Shown: positions 45,074 to 54,537 of the stretch, piece by piece
How the letters are laid out: every line of letters starts with the position of its first letter
How positions within the stretch are numbered: the first letter of the stretch is position 1
DNA from: an uncultured Alistipes sp.
Lineage (GTDB): Bacteria > Bacteroidota > Bacteroidia > Bacteroidales > UBA932
Direction of reading: 5' to 3'
DNA: 59,438 nt
Assembly: GCA_900544175.1 (NCBI GenBank)
Contig: UQUN01000015.1
Coordinates: 1-59,438 of the forward strand
The notes under the pieces: generated by a model
What the model was told of the DNA's origin: nothing
The model's input: only the letters and a program-made list of their open reading frames with translations
Databases searched by the model: none
Position numbers and translations under genes: made by a program

Positions 45074-47407
45074 ATGAATTTGTTGGAATTGAATAGCTCT
45101 CAGCAAGAAGCAGTTAGGTGTATTGACGGGGCGTCCATGATTATAGCCGGAGCAGGTTCCGGCAAGACCCGTGTGCTTACATGGAAGATAGCCGCGGTCA
45201 TAGAGAGCGGGGTCGAGCCATCATCCATAATGGCTCTGACTTTCACCAACAAGGCGGCGAAGGAGATGAAGGAGAGAGTCGCGGCCATAGTCGGAAAGGA
45301 GAAGGCACGTCGCCTGTGGATGGGCACGTTCCATTCCATCTTTGCAAGGATATTGAGGGAATATGCAGATCTGCTGGGATTTCCGAAAGCTTTTACCATA
45401 TATGACGCATCCGATGCCAGGAACGCCGTAAAGGTGTGCATAAAGGAATTGCAGCTGGACGACAAGAACTATAAGCCTGGCGAGGTGCTCTCGCGTATAT
45501 CCACAGCCAAGAACTATCTGGTCACTGCATCCGACTATATGAACAACGCCGAGGCGATCCGCAAGGACACCCAGATGCGCAGGGGCCGGATATGCGATGT
45601 GTATAAACTATATGCGGAGAAATGCAAGGCTGAGGGAGTCATGGATTTCGATGATATCCTGCTTTATACCAATATTCTGCTGAACAAGCATCCGGAAGTG
45701 GCGGAAAATCTTAGAAACGCCATCTCGCACATTCTCGTGGATGAGTACCAGGATACCAATATGGCCCAGTACAGGATAGTCCGGATACTGGCCGCCAGGA
45801 GCCACAACATCACTGTGGTCGGGGATGACTCCCAGAGCATCTATGCCTTTCGCGGGGCACGGATCCAGAATATCCTCAACTTCAAGAGGGACTATCCGGA
45901 GGCGAAGGAGTTCCGTCTGGAGCAGAACTACCGTTCTACCCAGACCATTGTCAATGCGGCCAATTCTGTCATAGCGCACAACACGAACCGTCTGAAGAAA
46001 GAGTGCTTTTCGGAGGGTGAAAAAGGCGAGAAGATAGAGCTGATACGCGCCTACGACGACCGGGAGGAGGCCTCTGCCATAGTGTCGTCCATCATGAGAA
46101 GAATATATGCCACCAAGGCTTCATACGACTCTTTTTCGATACTCTACCGGGTCAATTCCCAGTCCAGGGTGCTGGAGGAGGCGCTTCGTAAGAGAAATAT
46201 ACCATATATAATATATGCGGGCCATTCGTTTTACGAACGCAAGGAGGTTAAGGACATGCTGGCCTATCTTCGTCTGGTGCTCAACCACAACGACAATGAG
46301 GCTTTCCGCCGTATAGTCAACCTGCCGTCAAGGGGGATAGGGCAGACCTCGCTTTCGAGGCTTTCGGATGCCGCATCAGCTAAAGGACTCTCATTGTGGG
46401 AAATGTGTTCAAGCCATGAACTGGACCGATGGGACATAAAGGAGGCTGCGGCTGCCCGGCTGCGGATGTTTGCGGATATGATAGACAGTTTCAAGGCCCG
46501 CCTCTGGACAGACGATGCATATACATTGGCTGTTGCCATAGCGGAAGGCTCCGGTCTGCTGCCCTCTCTGAGGTCGGACTTGTCGGTGGAGGGGATGTCG
46601 GCTCTGGGCAATGTGACGGAGCTGTTGAACGGTGTGCAGGAATTTGTGACCACTGAGACAGAAACGGCGGAAGAAATCGGTGAATACGGAAGGATTCCTA
46701 CGCTGGATGCGTATATGGAGAATGTCGCCTTGCTTACCGATGCGGATAACGCAGATGAGGAGGATGAGAACAACCGCGTGAGACTCATGACAGTCCATGC
46801 CTCAAAAGGCCTTGAATTTCCATACGTGTATATAGCAGGAATGGAGGAGAACCTCTTTCCGTCCTCCATGTCGTCCACAGATGAGAATGTGGAGGAAGAG
46901 AGACGGCTTTTCTATGTGGCACTTACACGGGCGGAGAAGGCGGTGGCCTTGTCATATGCCGGAAGCCGCTTTCTGAACGGCAAGACATCGGTATGCCGGC
47001 CCAGCCGCTTTCTCAAGGAGATAGATCCGAAGTATGTAAATGGTACGGTGGATGATTTTACGTCAGTGGGAGATGATGAGGATGGCTTCGGAAGCAGTTG
47101 GAGAGACAGGGGGCTCAGCAGGAGCGGTGCGGTTCAGGCCAGGGTGTCCGCCGGTCCTGATATGTCCAGGCTCAGGCCCCTTGGCGGACAGCGCATGCCG
47201 TCAGGTTCTCCAGTGTCAGTCAAGGCTTCGTCGGCTGCAGGTACAGCGGATGTTTCTGCGGGTGATAAAGTGCGTCATGGTATTTTCGGTATCGGAACGG
47301 TAGTGTCGGTTTCCGGTGACGGTCCTGATGCCAAGGCTATAATAAAATTTAATGCAACTGGGGAGAAAACCCTTGTTTTAAGATATGCAAAGTTGCAAAA
47401 AATATAA
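45074..47407 (+). CDS. pcrA: UvrD/PcrA-type DNA helicase
   Basis: A 777-residue superfamily 1A helicase. The Q motif is LNSSQQEAV and Walker A is IAGAGSGKTRVL (~24-35). ALTFTNKAAKEMKERV, ILVDEYQDTN (Walker B, ~220), GDDSQSIYAFRGA, LEQNYRST, TVHASKGLEFPYVYIAGMEENLFPS and YVALTRAEKAV follow. The C-terminal ~60 residues (GDKVRHGIFGIGTVVSVSG...) are the Tudor-like domain of PcrA that contacts RNA polymerase. It unwinds DNA in nucleotide-excision repair, conflict resolution and replication. It is divergent from nqrA. Confidence 0.93.
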   Translation: MNLLELNSSQQEAVRCIDGASMIIAGAGSGKTRVLTWKIAAVIESGVEPSSIMALTFTNKAAKEMKERVAAIVGKEKARRLWMGTFHSIFARILREYADLLGFPKAFTIYDASDARNAVKVCIKELQLDDKNYKPGEVLSRISTAKNYLVTASDYMNNAEAIRKDTQMRRGRICDVYKLYAEKCKAEGVMDFDDILLYTNILLNKHPEVAENLRNAISHILVDEYQDTNMAQYRIVRILAARSHNITVVGDDSQSIYAFRGARIQNILNFKRDYPEAKEFRLEQNYRSTQTIVNAANSVIAHNTNRLKKECFSEGEKGEKIELIRAYDDREEASAIVSSIMRRIYATKASYDSFSILYRVNSQSRVLEEALRKRNIPYIIYAGHSFYERKEVKDMLAYLRLVLNHNDNEAFRRIVNLPSRGIGQTSLSRLSDAASAKGLSLWEMCSSHELDRWDIKEAAAARLRMFADMIDSFKARLWTDDAYTLAVAIAEGSGLLPSLRSDLSVEGMSALGNVTELLNGVQEFVTTETETAEEIGEYGRIPTLDAYMENVALLTDADNADEEDENNRVRLMTVHASKGLEFPYVYIAGMEENLFPSSMSSTDENVEEERRLFYVALTRAEKAVALSYAGSRFLNGKTSVCRPSRFLKEIDPKYVNGTVDDFTSVGDDEDGFGSSWRDRGLSRSGAVQARVSAGPDMSRLRPLGGQRMPSGSPVSVKASSAAGTADVSAGDKVRHGIFGIGTVVSVSGDGPDAKAIIKFNATGEKTLVLRYAKLQKI

Positions 47408-47504
47408 CAATTGTTAATAAAAAACTTGCCCGTGCGTAGTTGTGGCATGAGAATTGTAATATGAAGCATTGAAGTTTTTCATAGTTTAAGTTTAGGTTAA
47501 GTAG

Positions 47505-47538
47505 CAAGGCTGCGTCCGATCTGAAGGGTGCGGCCTTG
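47505..47538 (+). terminator. GC-rich hairpin after pcrA (weak terminator or RNA element)
   Basis: A 13-bp stem (47505-47517 with 47526-47538, including G-U pairs) closes a GATCTGAA loop. Only a short T-rich tail follows (AATTTTAG), so termination efficiency is uncertain. It lies ~100 bases after the helicase stop and 36 bases before a small ORF. Confidence 0.45.
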
Positions 47539-47574
47539 TGAATTTTAGAGGACTCCGCTTCAGGTTGTCACAAA

Positions 47575-47724
47575 ATGATTCTTCGTACATTCATCATGAC
47601 ACGTTCTGATACTAGGATTATGGAAAAAGTCATGAAAGTTGAGAAAAAAGAATATCTGATGACAATAATCAGTATATTGTCAATCATTTGTATTGCTGTA
47701 TTCGCGATTGTGCTGCTGGTTTGA
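47575..47724 (+). CDS. Putative small single-pass membrane protein
   Basis: A 49-codon frame; an internal ATG at 47620 gives 34 residues. It consists of a charged amphipathic start (MEKVMKVEKKEYL) and one strongly hydrophobic helix of ~20 residues (MTIISILSIICIAVFAIVLL), then stops. The even mix of Ile/Val/Leu and the short basic flank look like real small membrane proteins, not a chance frame. It has no named family. It occupies the otherwise empty 327-base gap between pcrA and the nucleotide-sugar dehydrogenase. Confidence 0.4.
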   Translation: MILRTFIMTRSDTRIMEKVMKVEKKEYLMTIISILSIICIAVFAIVLLV

Positions 47725-47734
47725 GTACGGTTCT

Positions 47735-49048
47735 CTACAGTAGTTCGATGTTGCTCCTGTCCTTGATGCCGTTCATTGCATTCCTGGTATCGAATACAGC
47801 CTTGGAGTGTTTCTGTACGAATTCATAATCCACGCCATTGTGGGCTGTGGTTATTATTGTGATGTCGGAGTTTTCGAGAAGTTCCTGGGTCAGTGAAGGC
47901 TCTCCTTTGAATGTAAGGCCGTTGTCAGTATATTCTTTCACGTAGGGGTCATAGAAGGAAACTTCGGCTCCTTTCTTGCGCAGCAGTCTTGTCACCCGTA
48001 TTGCCGGACTTTCCCTGCAGTCGTCGATGTCAGCCTTATATGCGACACCAAGTATCAGAATCTTGGCTCCTTTAAGGGATTTGGAGAAATTGTTGAGTAT
48101 ATTCGCCGTTCTTTGCACGCAGTATTCAGGCATCCTGTCGTTTATCATCATTGACGCCTCGATCATGGATGTATGGAAAGAGTATTCCCTGACTTTCCAG
48201 CTGAGATAGTACGGATCAAGAGGTATGCAGTGCCCGCCAAGTCCGGGCCCCGGATAGAAGGCCTGGAATCCGTATGGTTTTGTTTTCGCTGCTTCGATTA
48301 CTTCCCAGATATTTATCTTCATCCTTTCACATAGCATGGCCATCTCGTTGATGAGGCCGATGTTTATGTTCCTGTATGTGTTTTCGAGGATTTTTTCCAT
48401 TTCCGCAATGGCAGGAGAGGATACGGTATGGACACTTCCCTCCAGAAAGCTCTCGTACATGGCCTTGATGGCCTCTTCTGCATCCGCACCTATCGCACCT
48501 ACTACTTTTGGCGTATTCGATGTCTTGTAAAGCCTGTTCCCCGGATCCACTCTTTCAGGAGAAAAGGCGAGATAGAAATCCTTTTCACATACCAGACCCG
48601 ACCCTTTTTCTAAAATGGGCCGGACTATATCAGAAGTGGTGCCGGGGAATGTAGTGGACTCCAGCACCACCATTGTCCCTTTTTTCAGGAATTCGGATAT
48701 CTGTATGGATGAATGCTCGATGTATGAAAGATCAGGCTGCTGGTGCGTGTCGAGGGGTGTCGGGACGCAGATGGCTATGAAGTCGGCCTCGGATATCCTG
48801 CTGAAGGAGGATGTGGCCTCCAGAAGTCCGGACAGGACGAGCTGTCTTAGCTGGCTGCTGTCCACGTCAGGGATATAGTTCTCGCCTTTGTTGATTCTGC
48901 TTACTTTGCTTTCAAGCAGGTCGAAACCTATGGTTCTGAATCCGGCCCTGGCTATTTCCACGGCAAGTGGAAGTCCTACATAGCCAAGTCCGACAACGCC
49001 TGCGACAATGCTCCTCTCCGAAATTTTCTTCAAAAGCTGCTCTTTCAT
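47735..49048 (-). CDS. Nucleotide-sugar dehydrogenase (UDP-HexNAc 6-dehydrogenase type)
   Basis: A ~437-residue NAD-dependent enzyme that oxidises a UDP-sugar C6 to the uronic acid, a precursor for capsule or LPS. The Rossmann start is VAGVVGLGYVGLPLAVEIA. VLESTTFPGTT, the EILENTYRNINIGLINE helix and the catalytic GPGLGGHCIPLDPYY (nucleophile Cys in GGHC) are intact, and ILGVAYKADIDDCRESPA marks the C-terminal domain. The -7 element at 49080-49072 lies inside the longer frame that begins at 49096, so ATG 49048 is chosen. Confidence 0.88.
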   Translation of the reverse strand: MKEQLLKKISERSIVAGVVGLGYVGLPLAVEIARAGFRTIGFDLLESKVSRINKGENYIPDVDSSQLRQLVLSGLLEATSSFSRISEADFIAICVPTPLDTHQQPDLSYIEHSSIQISEFLKKGTMVVLESTTFPGTTSDIVRPILEKGSGLVCEKDFYLAFSPERVDPGNRLYKTSNTPKVVGAIGADAEEAIKAMYESFLEGSVHTVSSPAIAEMEKILENTYRNINIGLINEMAMLCERMKINIWEVIEAAKTKPYGFQAFYPGPGLGGHCIPLDPYYLSWKVREYSFHTSMIEASMMINDRMPEYCVQRTANILNNFSKSLKGAKILILGVAYKADIDDCRESPAIRVTRLLRKKGAEVSFYDPYVKEYTDNGLTFKGEPSLTQELLENSDITIITTAHNGVDYEFVQKHSKAVFDTRNAMNGIKDRSNIELL

Positions 49049-49071
49049 AACCGGGAATTCAATATAATCCA

Positions 49072-49080
49072 ACAAAGATA
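49072..49080 (-). promoter_or_regulatory. -7 element for the nucleotide-sugar dehydrogenase
   Basis: The minus strand reads TATCTTTGT. It determines the start codon at 49048 and separates this gene from the lipoprotein gene upstream. Confidence 0.55.
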
Positions 49081-49100
49081 AATCTTTTTGCGACAATATG

Positions 49101-50189
49101 TCATTCCAGATGGAATTCCTTGATGTTTTTCACACCAGGGGTGCCGAAGTAGTTCTCGATGTCTCCCTTGACATACAGTTTGCGGCCCAGGCAGTCTGGA
49201 TGGTCGACCAGATTGACGGCATCCCTGATGTCACCCGTGCTTGGAAGTTCTATTGCAGCGCATTCTTCTCTCGTCGATGCGTCCGGATTGTCAGAAATGG
49301 CAAGATGCGAGGATTTTGTAAAAGGCGGCTCCAGCTTGATGTTGGACGTAGTGACGTCCCCTCCCACAATATATCCGCACACCCATACTTCTTCGGCGCC
49401 TACGTTTAGGAGCAGGTCCGCTACAGAGAACGCCTTGTCCATTGACGAGCCGTTGTTGCCGCTTCCGATCATGTAGTCTTCGTATATCCAGTTCCGGGTG
49501 GTGTCCACGGATACGGTAAAGGAACCGGATGTCTCGCCGGATGCGGACAGTTTTATAGTCATTATGTCTGCTGCGGCCAGCTGGCGGGACAGGATAGGTG
49601 TGGTTTCGTCATCCTTCTTGCTTACCACTTTCAGAATACCCGGCAGAAAATATGCTATCCTGTGTTCCCTGAACGGATATGCCAGAGAGTACTTGTCGGA
49701 CTCTATTGATATTTCTGCATTGAAGAACCTGTCCTTGAAGGAATCATCGAAAATGAGCCTCATGCCGCAGTTCTGCTGCGTGCATCCGAATGCGACGGCT
49801 ATGGTCTGGCCGCTGCCTGCCACAACCGTGCGGCTGTCTCCGAACTGAGGCATTGCGAACTGAGGTTCGGAGAACTCGATGGAGTGCAGTGAGACATCAT
49901 AGCTTCCGGCCTGAACCTGAATGGGGTCAGGCCTGTCTCCGTAAGGTCCTTTGTAGATGTTTTTGCCGTCTGAGCCGGTGATTGTTAGAATGAAGTCATT
50001 GGTGTCAGGAAGCACGATGTCGGAGCCGTTTGACTTCAACTGTTCGGTAAGCCTGCTCATGGAATAGTTGCTGTAATCAGGGGAAAGTGCAAAAGAAATA
50101 TATGCGTCTCCCCGCATTTCGTCCTGGCAGCCTGCTGCAACAGAAGCTGCAATAAGGAGGACGATCCCTTTCAACAATTTAGCTGTCAT
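49101..50189 (-). CDS. DUF4493/DUF6359-type lipoprotein
   Basis: A 362-residue lipoprotein with lipobox VAAGC (Cys21). The N-terminal beta domain (~30-240) looks like DUF4493 (YISFALSPDYSNYSM; FILTITGSDGKNIYKGPYGDRPDPI; AGSYDVSLHSIEFSEPQFAMP). The C-terminal ~110 residues have the OB-fold-like DUF6359 pattern (VWVCGYIVGGDVTTSNIKLEPPF; LAISDNPDASTREECAAIELP; GRKLYVKGDIENYFGTPGVKN). It is probably exposed at the outer membrane; its function is unknown. It has its own promoter. Confidence 0.75.
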   Translation of the reverse strand: MTAKLLKGIVLLIAASVAAGCQDEMRGDAYISFALSPDYSNYSMSRLTEQLKSNGSDIVLPDTNDFILTITGSDGKNIYKGPYGDRPDPIQVQAGSYDVSLHSIEFSEPQFAMPQFGDSRTVVAGSGQTIAVAFGCTQQNCGMRLIFDDSFKDRFFNAEISIESDKYSLAYPFREHRIAYFLPGILKVVSKKDDETTPILSRQLAAADIMTIKLSASGETSGSFTVSVDTTRNWIYEDYMIGSGNNGSSMDKAFSVADLLLNVGAEEVWVCGYIVGGDVTTSNIKLEPPFTKSSHLAISDNPDASTREECAAIELPSTGDIRDAVNLVDHPDCLGRKLYVKGDIENYFGTPGVKNIKEFHLE

Positions 50190-50218
50190 ATAATTTCTTT
50201 TAAAAAATTAAACGTGCT

Positions 50219-50227
50219 GCAAATATA
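50219..50227 (-). promoter_or_regulatory. -7 element for the DUF4493/DUF6359 lipoprotein
   Basis: The minus strand reads TATATTTGC, giving a leader of about 25 bases. It is divergent from the promoter of the large oxidoreductase. Confidence 0.55.
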
Positions 50228-50273
50228 GCGCAGCAGTAATACTGGGACGGAAAAGAAAAAAAACGTGTGATAA

Positions 50274-50281
50274 TATTTTTG
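50274..50281 (+). promoter_or_regulatory. -7 element for the multidomain oxidoreductase
   Basis: TATTTTTG followed by T. A second match, TAAATTTGT, lies about 20 bases downstream. Confidence 0.45.
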
Positions 50282-50330
50282 TTTTTAGAAAAAAATTAAA
50301 TTTGTAGATGACAACACTAACTAATGAAAT

Positions 50331-53300
50331 ATGTATAGCATAACTTCTCACCCGATTCTCCCGGTGCCTCCCGGAGAATCTGTGTCATTTGATTTTGAGG
50401 GCAGAACAATAACAGGACAGAAGGGACAGACCATAGCGGCTGCCCTGCATAAGGCAGGGTATCCTGTACACAGTCTCAGTCTGGACCACCGCAATCGTAC
50501 TATGGAGTGCGGCATCGGCAAATGCGGGGCCTGCGAGATGCTTGTGGACGGCAGGATCCGCCGTATCTGTGTCACTAAGGTGGACGGGGTACGGGAGGTC
50601 GTCAGACTCAGTGCAGGCAATGGTTTTAAGGGTATGCTTGTCGCTGAAAGGGACGGCAGAGAGGAAGAAAGGGAGGTCTACAGGACAACTGTGGCCATTA
50701 TCGGTGCAGGTCCGGCAGGTCTGGCTGTCCGCGAGGAACTGCTTAAGGAGGGTGTGGACTGCCTGGTCATAGACAGCAACAGTGAGATCGGAGGGCAGTT
50801 CCTGATGCAGACCCACCAGTTCTTTTTCTTCGAGAAGGAGAAACGCTTCGGCGGTATGAGAGGATTCGATATCGCCAGGACTCTCGCCGGAGACTCCCAC
50901 GAGGGCATCATGCTGGATTCCGTGGTCTGGGATATCCTCGAGGGCAAGAGACTTGCGGTGAAGAATATAGTGCAGGATAAGGTGTTCTACGTGGATGCCG
51001 ATGAGCTGGTCATCGCCACAGGTGCGGTACCGTTCATGCCGGCCTTCAAGAACGATGATGTCCCCGGAGTCTATACGGCGGCAGTGGTGCAGAGGATGAT
51101 GAATACCCAGTTCACGCTTCTGGGCAAGAATATACTGACAGTAGGTGCCGGCAATATAGGATACCTGACATCATATCAGGCCATGCAGGCCGGGGCCAAT
51201 GTGAAGATGATCATTGAGGGAATGCCCCGTGAGGGCGGTTTCCCCGTGCAGGCCAACAGGGTGCGCCGTCTCGGAATCCCCATCCTGACATCCCACGTGC
51301 TGGTGGAGGCCGTACCGAATGCCGACTATACCGGCATTACCGGGGCCATTATCGCCGAGTGCGAGAATTTCAAGCCCATACCCGGGACGGAGAGATTGGT
51401 TGACGGTATCGACTGCATCAATATATGCACCGGCCTGATGCCTGACAACCAGCTCTTTGTCAAGGGTAATGCCATATACGGCCGCAGCTGCCACGGGGTA
51501 GGTGACTCGGTACGTATAGGAGAGGGCACTTCGGCTGTCCTGCGCGGACGGCAGTGCGCCTATGAGATCCTCCAGAATCTCGGACGCCGTTTCAATTACG
51601 ACAATTACCTGCAGGTGTCCAAGGAATACATTGATTCCCAGCAGCATCCCGTGAGAATCCTCCAGGAGCCCGCGATGCCTTCGGTCGAGAGAGCCGCAGC
51701 CGCTCCCTTTGTGATTATGGACTGCCTTTACGGATTTGCCTGCAATCCCTGCTCTTTCTCCTGCAAGCAGGGAGCCATCACCAAGAGCTCTACTTCTACT
51801 ACCCCGAAGATAGATTATGACAAGTGTATCGGCTGTATGCAGTGCGTGTACCAGTGTCCGGGACTGGCCATTTTCGGTTACGATACCCGTGCCGGAAAGC
51901 TCTTTCTGCCCATTGAGTACGATGCAAAGGAAGGCTCTGAGGTATTCCTGGTGGATGACAACGGCCGCAAGGTCGGCGAGGGCGTCATAGAGAAGATCCA
52001 GCTCAAGCCCAACAAGACCAATGTCGCCCGCGTCAAAGTGGACAGGATATATGACGGCGGCGTGCTGACCGATGCCCGCGGATTCATCGTAAAGGAAAAA
52101 TATCCTGAGCCTGTGGAGATGAAGCCGGCTCCGGCAGCTGACGGCAAGACCTATATATGCCACTGTGAAGATATTACCATCGAGCGTATGCTGGAACTCA
52201 TAGGAGACCGCAAGTCTATTTCGGCCGATGAGCTGAAGCACATATCCCGTATGGGTATGGGACCATGCCGTGGCAAGAGATGTCTTTCGAGGGCCAAATC
52301 CGCCCTGCGCTCTTATGGCATAGAAGTGACCGGAGACTTTACTCCGCGTGCTCCTATGGCTTCGTTGGTAGAACTGGGCGATGTGGTCGGTACGTCCATG
52401 GCAGACAAGCTGATATTGCCTGTCGGAGCCGTTACCGACGGAGGCAAGGTGGGGGCCCTGGTGGCAGGAGGCGGTATGGCCGGGTCTGCGGTGTTCCGCT
52501 ATCTGGCCGAGGCCGGTTTTGCTCCCGTGTTGGTCAATAAGGACCGCGGCAGTTCGTGGAGGAATATTGCCGGAGGCCGTCCTGCGTTCTCCCTGCCGGC
52601 TCTGGCAGATATCGCAAACCACAATCTGGAGATATTCCGTGACCTGCAGCAGCATACCGATATCGATTTCCGGCTGATACGCTACGTCAACTTCGCTCAC
52701 GACGAGGCCACCTACAGGTCTCTCGATGCCGCCAGGGCCTGGTCGAAGGCTTATATGGTGGATCCCAATGACTTCCGGAAGGAGATATCGCCTTATATGA
52801 ATCCCTCTCTGAATCTGTACGTTGCCGCCCAGGTGACGGAGGACTGCTGGCAGGCGACGCCGGGCAAGACCGTTGATGCGGTGCGCCGGATCGGACGCAG
52901 CCATGGCGGCCGCATACTCGAGGATACCGAGCTGGTGGATGTCCGCAAGATTGGCGGGGAATACGATGTTCTGGTGCAGGACAGTTCACACAGGTACATC
53001 AGGTTCCGCACGGAAATATTCATCAATGCCCTCGGTTTCGGGGCGGAGAAATTCGCACACATGCTCGGCATCGAGACAGGACTGTATCCTGTGAGACATC
53101 AGGCTTTTATAACCAAGCGTTTGCCGCTGTTGGGCAAGGACGGTAACCAATTGGACATGCTGATAGACCGCCGTCATTACAAAGGCTTCTCTGCAGTGTA
53201 CGGCCAGCAGCTCGCAGATACCGGCCAGATCATCGGCTGTGCATCGCCTGCTGCCGATCCGGCCGAGTCAGGCAAGGACCTGCGGGTCAATACCAGATCC

Positions 53301-53573
53301 TTCCTCGAGATAGTCTCCGAAGTGTTCACGGAGTGGATACCGTCCCTGAAGAACGTGGGCATCCAGGCCACATGGGCCGGTTACTACGTGGAGCCGAGGT
53401 ATATCGTGGACCCGGCTCTGGGCCTCTTCATCGGTATGCGCGGTCACGGTTTCATGCTTTCGCAATATATCGGCAAGCTTTATGTCGACGCACTCCTCGG
53501 CCGTCCCGTACCGGATTACTTCAAGGACCTTTCTCTCTCCGGCCCCGGCCTCGGCGAACAGGCCTTCAAATAA
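50331..53573 (+). CDS. Five-module FAD/Fe-S oxidoreductase fusion (HcnA-HcnB-HcnC / sarcosine-oxidase-like)
   Basis: A 1080-residue cytoplasmic enzyme. (1) A 2Fe-2S ferredoxin domain has Cys60, 65, 68 and 80 (C-x4-C-x2-C-x11-C). (2) An FAD/NAD disulfide-reductase-like domain has GAGPAGLA at ~125-132 and a second nucleotide site VGAGNIGYL. (3) A 4Fe-4S ferredoxin segment has C-x2-C-x2-C-x3-C at 499-509, preceded by CNPCSFSC. (4) A BFD-like 2Fe-2S domain (~610-655) has CHCED and GPCRGKRC. (5) A D-amino-acid-oxidase-like domain (~705-1070) begins GGGMAGSAVFRYL. Hydrogen cyanide synthase, opine and hydroxyproline dehydrogenases keep modules 1, 2/4 and 5 on separate chains. An imino- or amino-acid dehydrogenase is the best guess. 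Confidence 0.78.
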   Translation: MYSITSHPILPVPPGESVSFDFEGRTITGQKGQTIAAALHKAGYPVHSLSLDHRNRTMECGIGKCGACEMLVDGRIRRICVTKVDGVREVVRLSAGNGFKGMLVAERDGREEEREVYRTTVAIIGAGPAGLAVREELLKEGVDCLVIDSNSEIGGQFLMQTHQFFFFEKEKRFGGMRGFDIARTLAGDSHEGIMLDSVVWDILEGKRLAVKNIVQDKVFYVDADELVIATGAVPFMPAFKNDDVPGVYTAAVVQRMMNTQFTLLGKNILTVGAGNIGYLTSYQAMQAGANVKMIIEGMPREGGFPVQANRVRRLGIPILTSHVLVEAVPNADYTGITGAIIAECENFKPIPGTERLVDGIDCINICTGLMPDNQLFVKGNAIYGRSCHGVGDSVRIGEGTSAVLRGRQCAYEILQNLGRRFNYDNYLQVSKEYIDSQQHPVRILQEPAMPSVERAAAAPFVIMDCLYGFACNPCSFSCKQGAITKSSTSTTPKIDYDKCIGCMQCVYQCPGLAIFGYDTRAGKLFLPIEYDAKEGSEVFLVDDNGRKVGEGVIEKIQLKPNKTNVARVKVDRIYDGGVLTDARGFIVKEKYPEPVEMKPAPAADGKTYICHCEDITIERMLELIGDRKSISADELKHISRMGMGPCRGKRCLSRAKSALRSYGIEVTGDFTPRAPMASLVELGDVVGTSMADKLILPVGAVTDGGKVGALVAGGGMAGSAVFRYLAEAGFAPVLVNKDRGSSWRNIAGGRPAFSLPALADIANHNLEIFRDLQQHTDIDFRLIRYVNFAHDEATYRSLDAARAWSKAYMVDPNDFRKEISPYMNPSLNLYVAAQVTEDCWQATPGKTVDAVRRIGRSHGGRILEDTELVDVRKIGGEYDVLVQDSSHRYIRFRTEIFINALGFGAEKFAHMLGIETGLYPVRHQAFITKRLPLLGKDGNQLDMLIDRRHYKGFSAVYGQQLADTGQIIGCASPAADPAESGKDLRVNTRSFLEIVSEVFTEWIPSLKNVGIQATWAGYYVEPRYIVDPALGLFIGMRGHGFMLSQYIGKLYVDALLGRPVPDYFKDLSLSGPGLGEQAFK

Positions 53574-53673
53574 CTCTTTAATCCGGAACCTCAATAGTGC
53601 CGGAAAGCCTTCCTGCTGGAGATGATGTGGAAAAGAGGTTGTAAACAGACGAGAAAAGATAAAATCGATAAAG

Positions 53674-54537
53674 ATGACGCAATTGCAAATGGCGAATACA
53701 GAAATGGAGGATGCGCGCCGCATACTGAGACCGAGACGGGAGGACACCCACAAGGGAGATTACGGTCATGCGCTGCTGGTCTGCGGCTCGCGCGGTATGG
53801 CGGGAGCGGCTGTCCTGGCGGCGACGGGTGCCCTGCGTTCAGGTTGCGGTTTGGTGACGGTGCATCTGCCTGCTTCCGAACGTACAGCGATTCACTGCAC
53901 CTGTCCTTCTGCCATGGTGGACTGTGATCCTCGGGGACATTTTTCCATATTGCCCTCTAATCTTGAACGCTATGCAGCAGTCGGATGTGGCTGCGGTATC
54001 GGGCGGCATCCTGATACAGAGGTAGCATTGAGACACCTGCTTGGCATCTGGTGTCGGCCGATGGTACTGGATGCGGATGCCCTGAATATAATTGCTGCCA
54101 GTCCCGATATGCAGAAAATGGTTCCGGAAGGTTCGGTGCTGACTCCGCACCTCGGAGAACTTCATCGTCTGGTGGGGGAGTGGGACAGTCCTGAAGCGAG
54201 GCTGACGAAAGCGGCTGCATTGGCTGGGCGGACCCGCAGCTGCGTAGTAGTCAAGGGACCTCATTCGGCAGTCATTGCACCTGACGGACAGATGTTTTTC
54301 AACACTACCGGTAATCCCGGGATGGCCACTGGCGGCAGCGGCGATGTCCTTACGGGCCTTCTTACGGGCCTTCTTGCCTCCGGCTATCCGGCATTCGAGG
54401 CGGCCCGTCTTGGAGTATGGCTGCACGGCAGGGCAGGAGACATAGCCGCTTCACGTTACGGGCAGAACGGGATGAACAGCCGTGATATCTCCGACTGTAT
54501 CGGGGAGGCGTTCCTGTCTCTGGAAAAATCACTGTAA
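53674..54537 (+). CDS. nnrD: ADP/ATP-dependent NAD(P)H-hydrate dehydratase
   Basis: A 287-residue YjeF C-terminal-type carbohydrate-kinase fold. HKGDYGHALLVCGSRGMAGAAVLA (~27-50), PMVLDADALNII (~130), VLTPHLGELHRL, VVVKGPHSAV and the catalytic/nucleotide loop NPGMATGGSGDVLTGLLTGLLA (~215-236) are clear. The N-terminal epimerase domain (NnrE) that is often fused is missing, so the enzyme is stand-alone. It repairs hydrated NAD(P)H. Starts at 53689 or 53704 are also possible. Confidence 0.88.
   Translation: MTQLQMANTEMEDARRILRPRREDTHKGDYGHALLVCGSRGMAGAAVLAATGALRSGCGLVTVHLPASERTAIHCTCPSAMVDCDPRGHFSILPSNLERYAAVGCGCGIGRHPDTEVALRHLLGIWCRPMVLDADALNIIAASPDMQKMVPEGSVLTPHLGELHRLVGEWDSPEARLTKAAALAGRTRSCVVVKGPHSAVIAPDGQMFFNTTGNPGMATGGSGDVLTGLLTGLLASGYPAFEAARLGVWLHGRAGDIAASRYGQNGMNSRDISDCIGEAFLSLEKSL

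Noticed and set aside
51171..52904. 577-codon minus-strand frame
   Set aside because: It is a shadow of the large oxidoreductase, whose cofactor motifs are unambiguous in the plus frame.
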